A stretch of DNA of 40,827 nt from Ruminococcus sp. (lineage in GTDB: Bacteria > Bacillota > Clostridia > Oscillospirales > Acutalibacteraceae), in assembly GCA_004558485.1 (NCBI GenBank), contig SFCS01000022.1, positions 1 through 40,827 on the forward strand, in the 5' to 3' direction. Shown piece after piece: positions 39,564 through 40,827 of this stretch (positions are counted from its first letter, which is position 1; every line of letters starts with the position of its first letter). The translations under genes and the position numbers were made by a program. Under the pieces are notes generated by a model. The model made no database searches and was not told the origin of the DNA. It worked only from the letters and a program-made list of their open reading frames with translations.

Positions 39564-40827
39564 CTACAGAGTTTTTCTGTCAACAAGCCCTCTAAGCCGT
39601 TCGTTCATTCCTTCTTGGATCTTTCGTATGTCTCTGTAGTTCACCAAATATTCTGCGACATGATTACTGAGCTGCTCAATGTTGACGCTGCCCGACAGAA
39701 ACTCATTCACTCGTATCCCGATCTCATCAACGGACGCGGCAATAACCGCGAGACCGTATTTCCTCAGTACGGCAATTGAATTGATTTCTTGGTCTCCAAC
39801 CGCAAAAATTGGCTTTCCCGCCATCATATAATCAATGAGTTTGGTAGAAAAAGACATTTTTGTGGAGGCAATAGCCGCAGGGCTGAATCCCTCCACATGC
39901 ACAAGAACATCGCCGTTTTTCTGTATCTCCGGGATTTCATCTGCGGAAACAGCGCCGTGAAACCGTATGGCATCACACCGCCCGAATTCCGTTTTCATTT
40001 CTTCCGTAAGCACCGTCGCTGAGTAGAGATCAAGTACCGCTTGCCCATTCAGAGCCTTCCCGATAAGCAAAAGAGAACGCCAGCGCTCACCGCCGATGTT
40101 GCCGGTGTAGACAAAGTGCTTTTCGGCATTTTTTGCGGGGGTGGGCACGGCGGGAAGGGCGGACATATCGATCCCTTTGCCGATGAGATAGATAGGCTTT
40201 TGAAAAGCCTTCGCATATTCCCGCTTCATGTTTTCGGCAAACACCTCAAGATAGGCGCAGCGCCCGATGAGCCGCCGCAGCTTTTTTGCCACCTTGTGTG
40301 CATAGTGCCGCACCGCAAACGGTGCGTCGGGCGACAGGGCAAACACATCGTCGGAGATGTGTCCGACGGTCGGCACTGCACAGAGGTCGGCAATATACGC
40401 CTGCACATCGCACATGTAGCAGGATGCATACAGCGGCAGATAGAGCACATCCGGTCGTGCCTCGTCCAAAAAGGCGCGCAGGGCAGCATCGTGCCTCCAC
40501 GCGCCGAGCGTCCAGATCATATCGCGGATATAATAGGCAAGCGGACGCCGCTTTTTCGCCGCCTTCTCGGAAACGGCGGCGTTGCTTTTGCAGTCGGTTC
40601 TGTTGTCGACGACCCAGCCGACACCGCCTTTTCGCCGCAGGATGCTGTGCATCACGGCGCGGTCGGTCATTTGGAAGGCCTTTTTCGCGGGAGAACCGTT
40701 TGTCTCGCCGTGCTGACAGCAGATATGATAAATTTCTATACCGTCCATCCCGTCGAAGAGCATCGAGAAGAAGACGGCGATCGCGGCGGTGCCGAAGTCG
40801 CCGTTCATCGCCTGAACGATGCCGTAG
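39564..40827 (-). CDS. Glycosyltransferase (GT-B, family 4-like), N-terminally truncated by the window
   Basis: The minus-strand frame is open to the right edge (YGIVQAMNGDFGTA precedes no stop), so the N-terminus lies outside the window; 420 codons are visible. The C-terminal half has the GT-B donor-site pattern: HFVYTGNIGGERWRSLLLIGKAL, then VHVEGFSPAAIASTKMSFSTKLIDYMMAGKPIFAVGDQEINSIAVLRKYGLAV, with the SxKLxDYMxAGKPI element typical of family 4 enzymes of polysaccharide loci. The acceptor is not known. Composition changes inside the gene: the C-terminal third is near 40-50% GC, the N-terminal part near 58%. It may belong to a second surface-polysaccharide locus beginning to the right. Confidence 0.7.
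   Translation of the reverse strand, partial: YGIVQAMNGDFGTAAIAVFFSMLFDGMDGIEIYHICCQHGETNGSPAKKAFQMTDRAVMHSILRRKGGVGWVVDNRTDCKSNAAVSEKAAKKRRPLAYYIRDMIWTLGAWRHDAALRAFLDEARPDVLYLPLYASCYMCDVQAYIADLCAVPTVGHISDDVFALSPDAPFAVRHYAHKVAKKLRRLIGRCAYLEVFAENMKREYAKAFQKPIYLIGKGIDMSALPAVPTPAKNAEKHFVYTGNIGGERWRSLLLIGKALNGQAVLDLYSATVLTEEMKTEFGRCDAIRFHGAVSADEIPEIQKNGDVLVHVEGFSPAAIASTKMSFSTKLIDYMMAGKPIFAVGDQEINSIAVLRKYGLAVIAASVDEIGIRVNEFLSGSVNIEQLSNHVAEYLVNYRDIRKIQEGMNERLRGLVDRKTL

Overview
The window looks like chromosome from a GC-rich member of the Firmicutes, most likely class Clostridia (Oscillospiraceae-like). The evidence is the gene content: AddAB instead of RecBCD, RqcH, TrmK, RNase Y, YlxM next to Ffh, a KhpA gene inside the rpsP-rimM-trmD block, an HPr with both His15 and Ser46, the YfmF/YfmH pair and a YveK/CpsD-type polysaccharide pair. 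Promoters match sigma-A consensus and ribosome binding sites are strong GGAGG types. No tRNA, CRISPR array, insertion sequence or intact phage gene was seen. The genus cannot be named from this alone.

Layout. 1-1211: 3' end of an exopolysaccharide locus (Wzz/YveK-like protein, truncated by the window, and a CpsD-like tyrosine kinase). 1212-1513: a hairpin-rich leader ending in a terminator. 1514-5824: operon yfmF-yfmH-lgt-folD. 5903-9129: galK-galT, divergent from an AraC-type regulator. 9178-15952: addB-addA (minus strand). 16041-17365: a DUF421 membrane protein and a cyclase-family hydrolase. 17384-17996: a stand-alone 5S rRNA gene and rnpB, each with its own promoter and terminator. 18056-21433: DUF1858 protein, trmK, a Nif3-like protein and rqcH. 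21450-22539: HPr and TatD (minus). 22754-26387: ylxM-ffh-rpsP-khpA-rimM-trmD (minus). 26459-27219: a long gene-free stretch. 27220-28257: a secreted G5/3D-domain protein. 28365-30021: a HAD phosphatase and a TIM-barrel sugar isomerase-like protein. 30068-32180: XRE regulator, zinc-ribbon protein and acyltransferase (minus). 32239-39087: rny, recG and two flavoproteins. 39088-39563: a decayed stretch. 39564-40827: a glycosyltransferase cut by the window edge.

How the genes work together. Most of the window is housekeeping: translation and tRNA modification (rpsP, rimM, trmD, trmK, 5S), protein targeting (ffh, ylxM), ribosome-associated quality control (rqcH), RNA processing and decay (rnpB, rny, khpA) and DNA repair (addAB, recG). 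I found no gene cassette that looks like a new defence, toxin or biosynthetic system.

The most unusual signal is an arrangement. At six places an intrinsic terminator lies only about 10-40 nt before the start codon of the next gene on the same strand, with no room for a promoter between (yfmF, trmK, tatD, rimM, the acyltransferase, recG). This suggests partial terminators or attenuators that step down expression of the second half of each unit. Other points worth a second look are a possibly leaderless mRNA for the XRE regulator, long structured leaders before yfmF and rny, a base-composition shift inside the terminal glycosyltransferase, and an Asp-to-Glu change at position 97 of RqcH.
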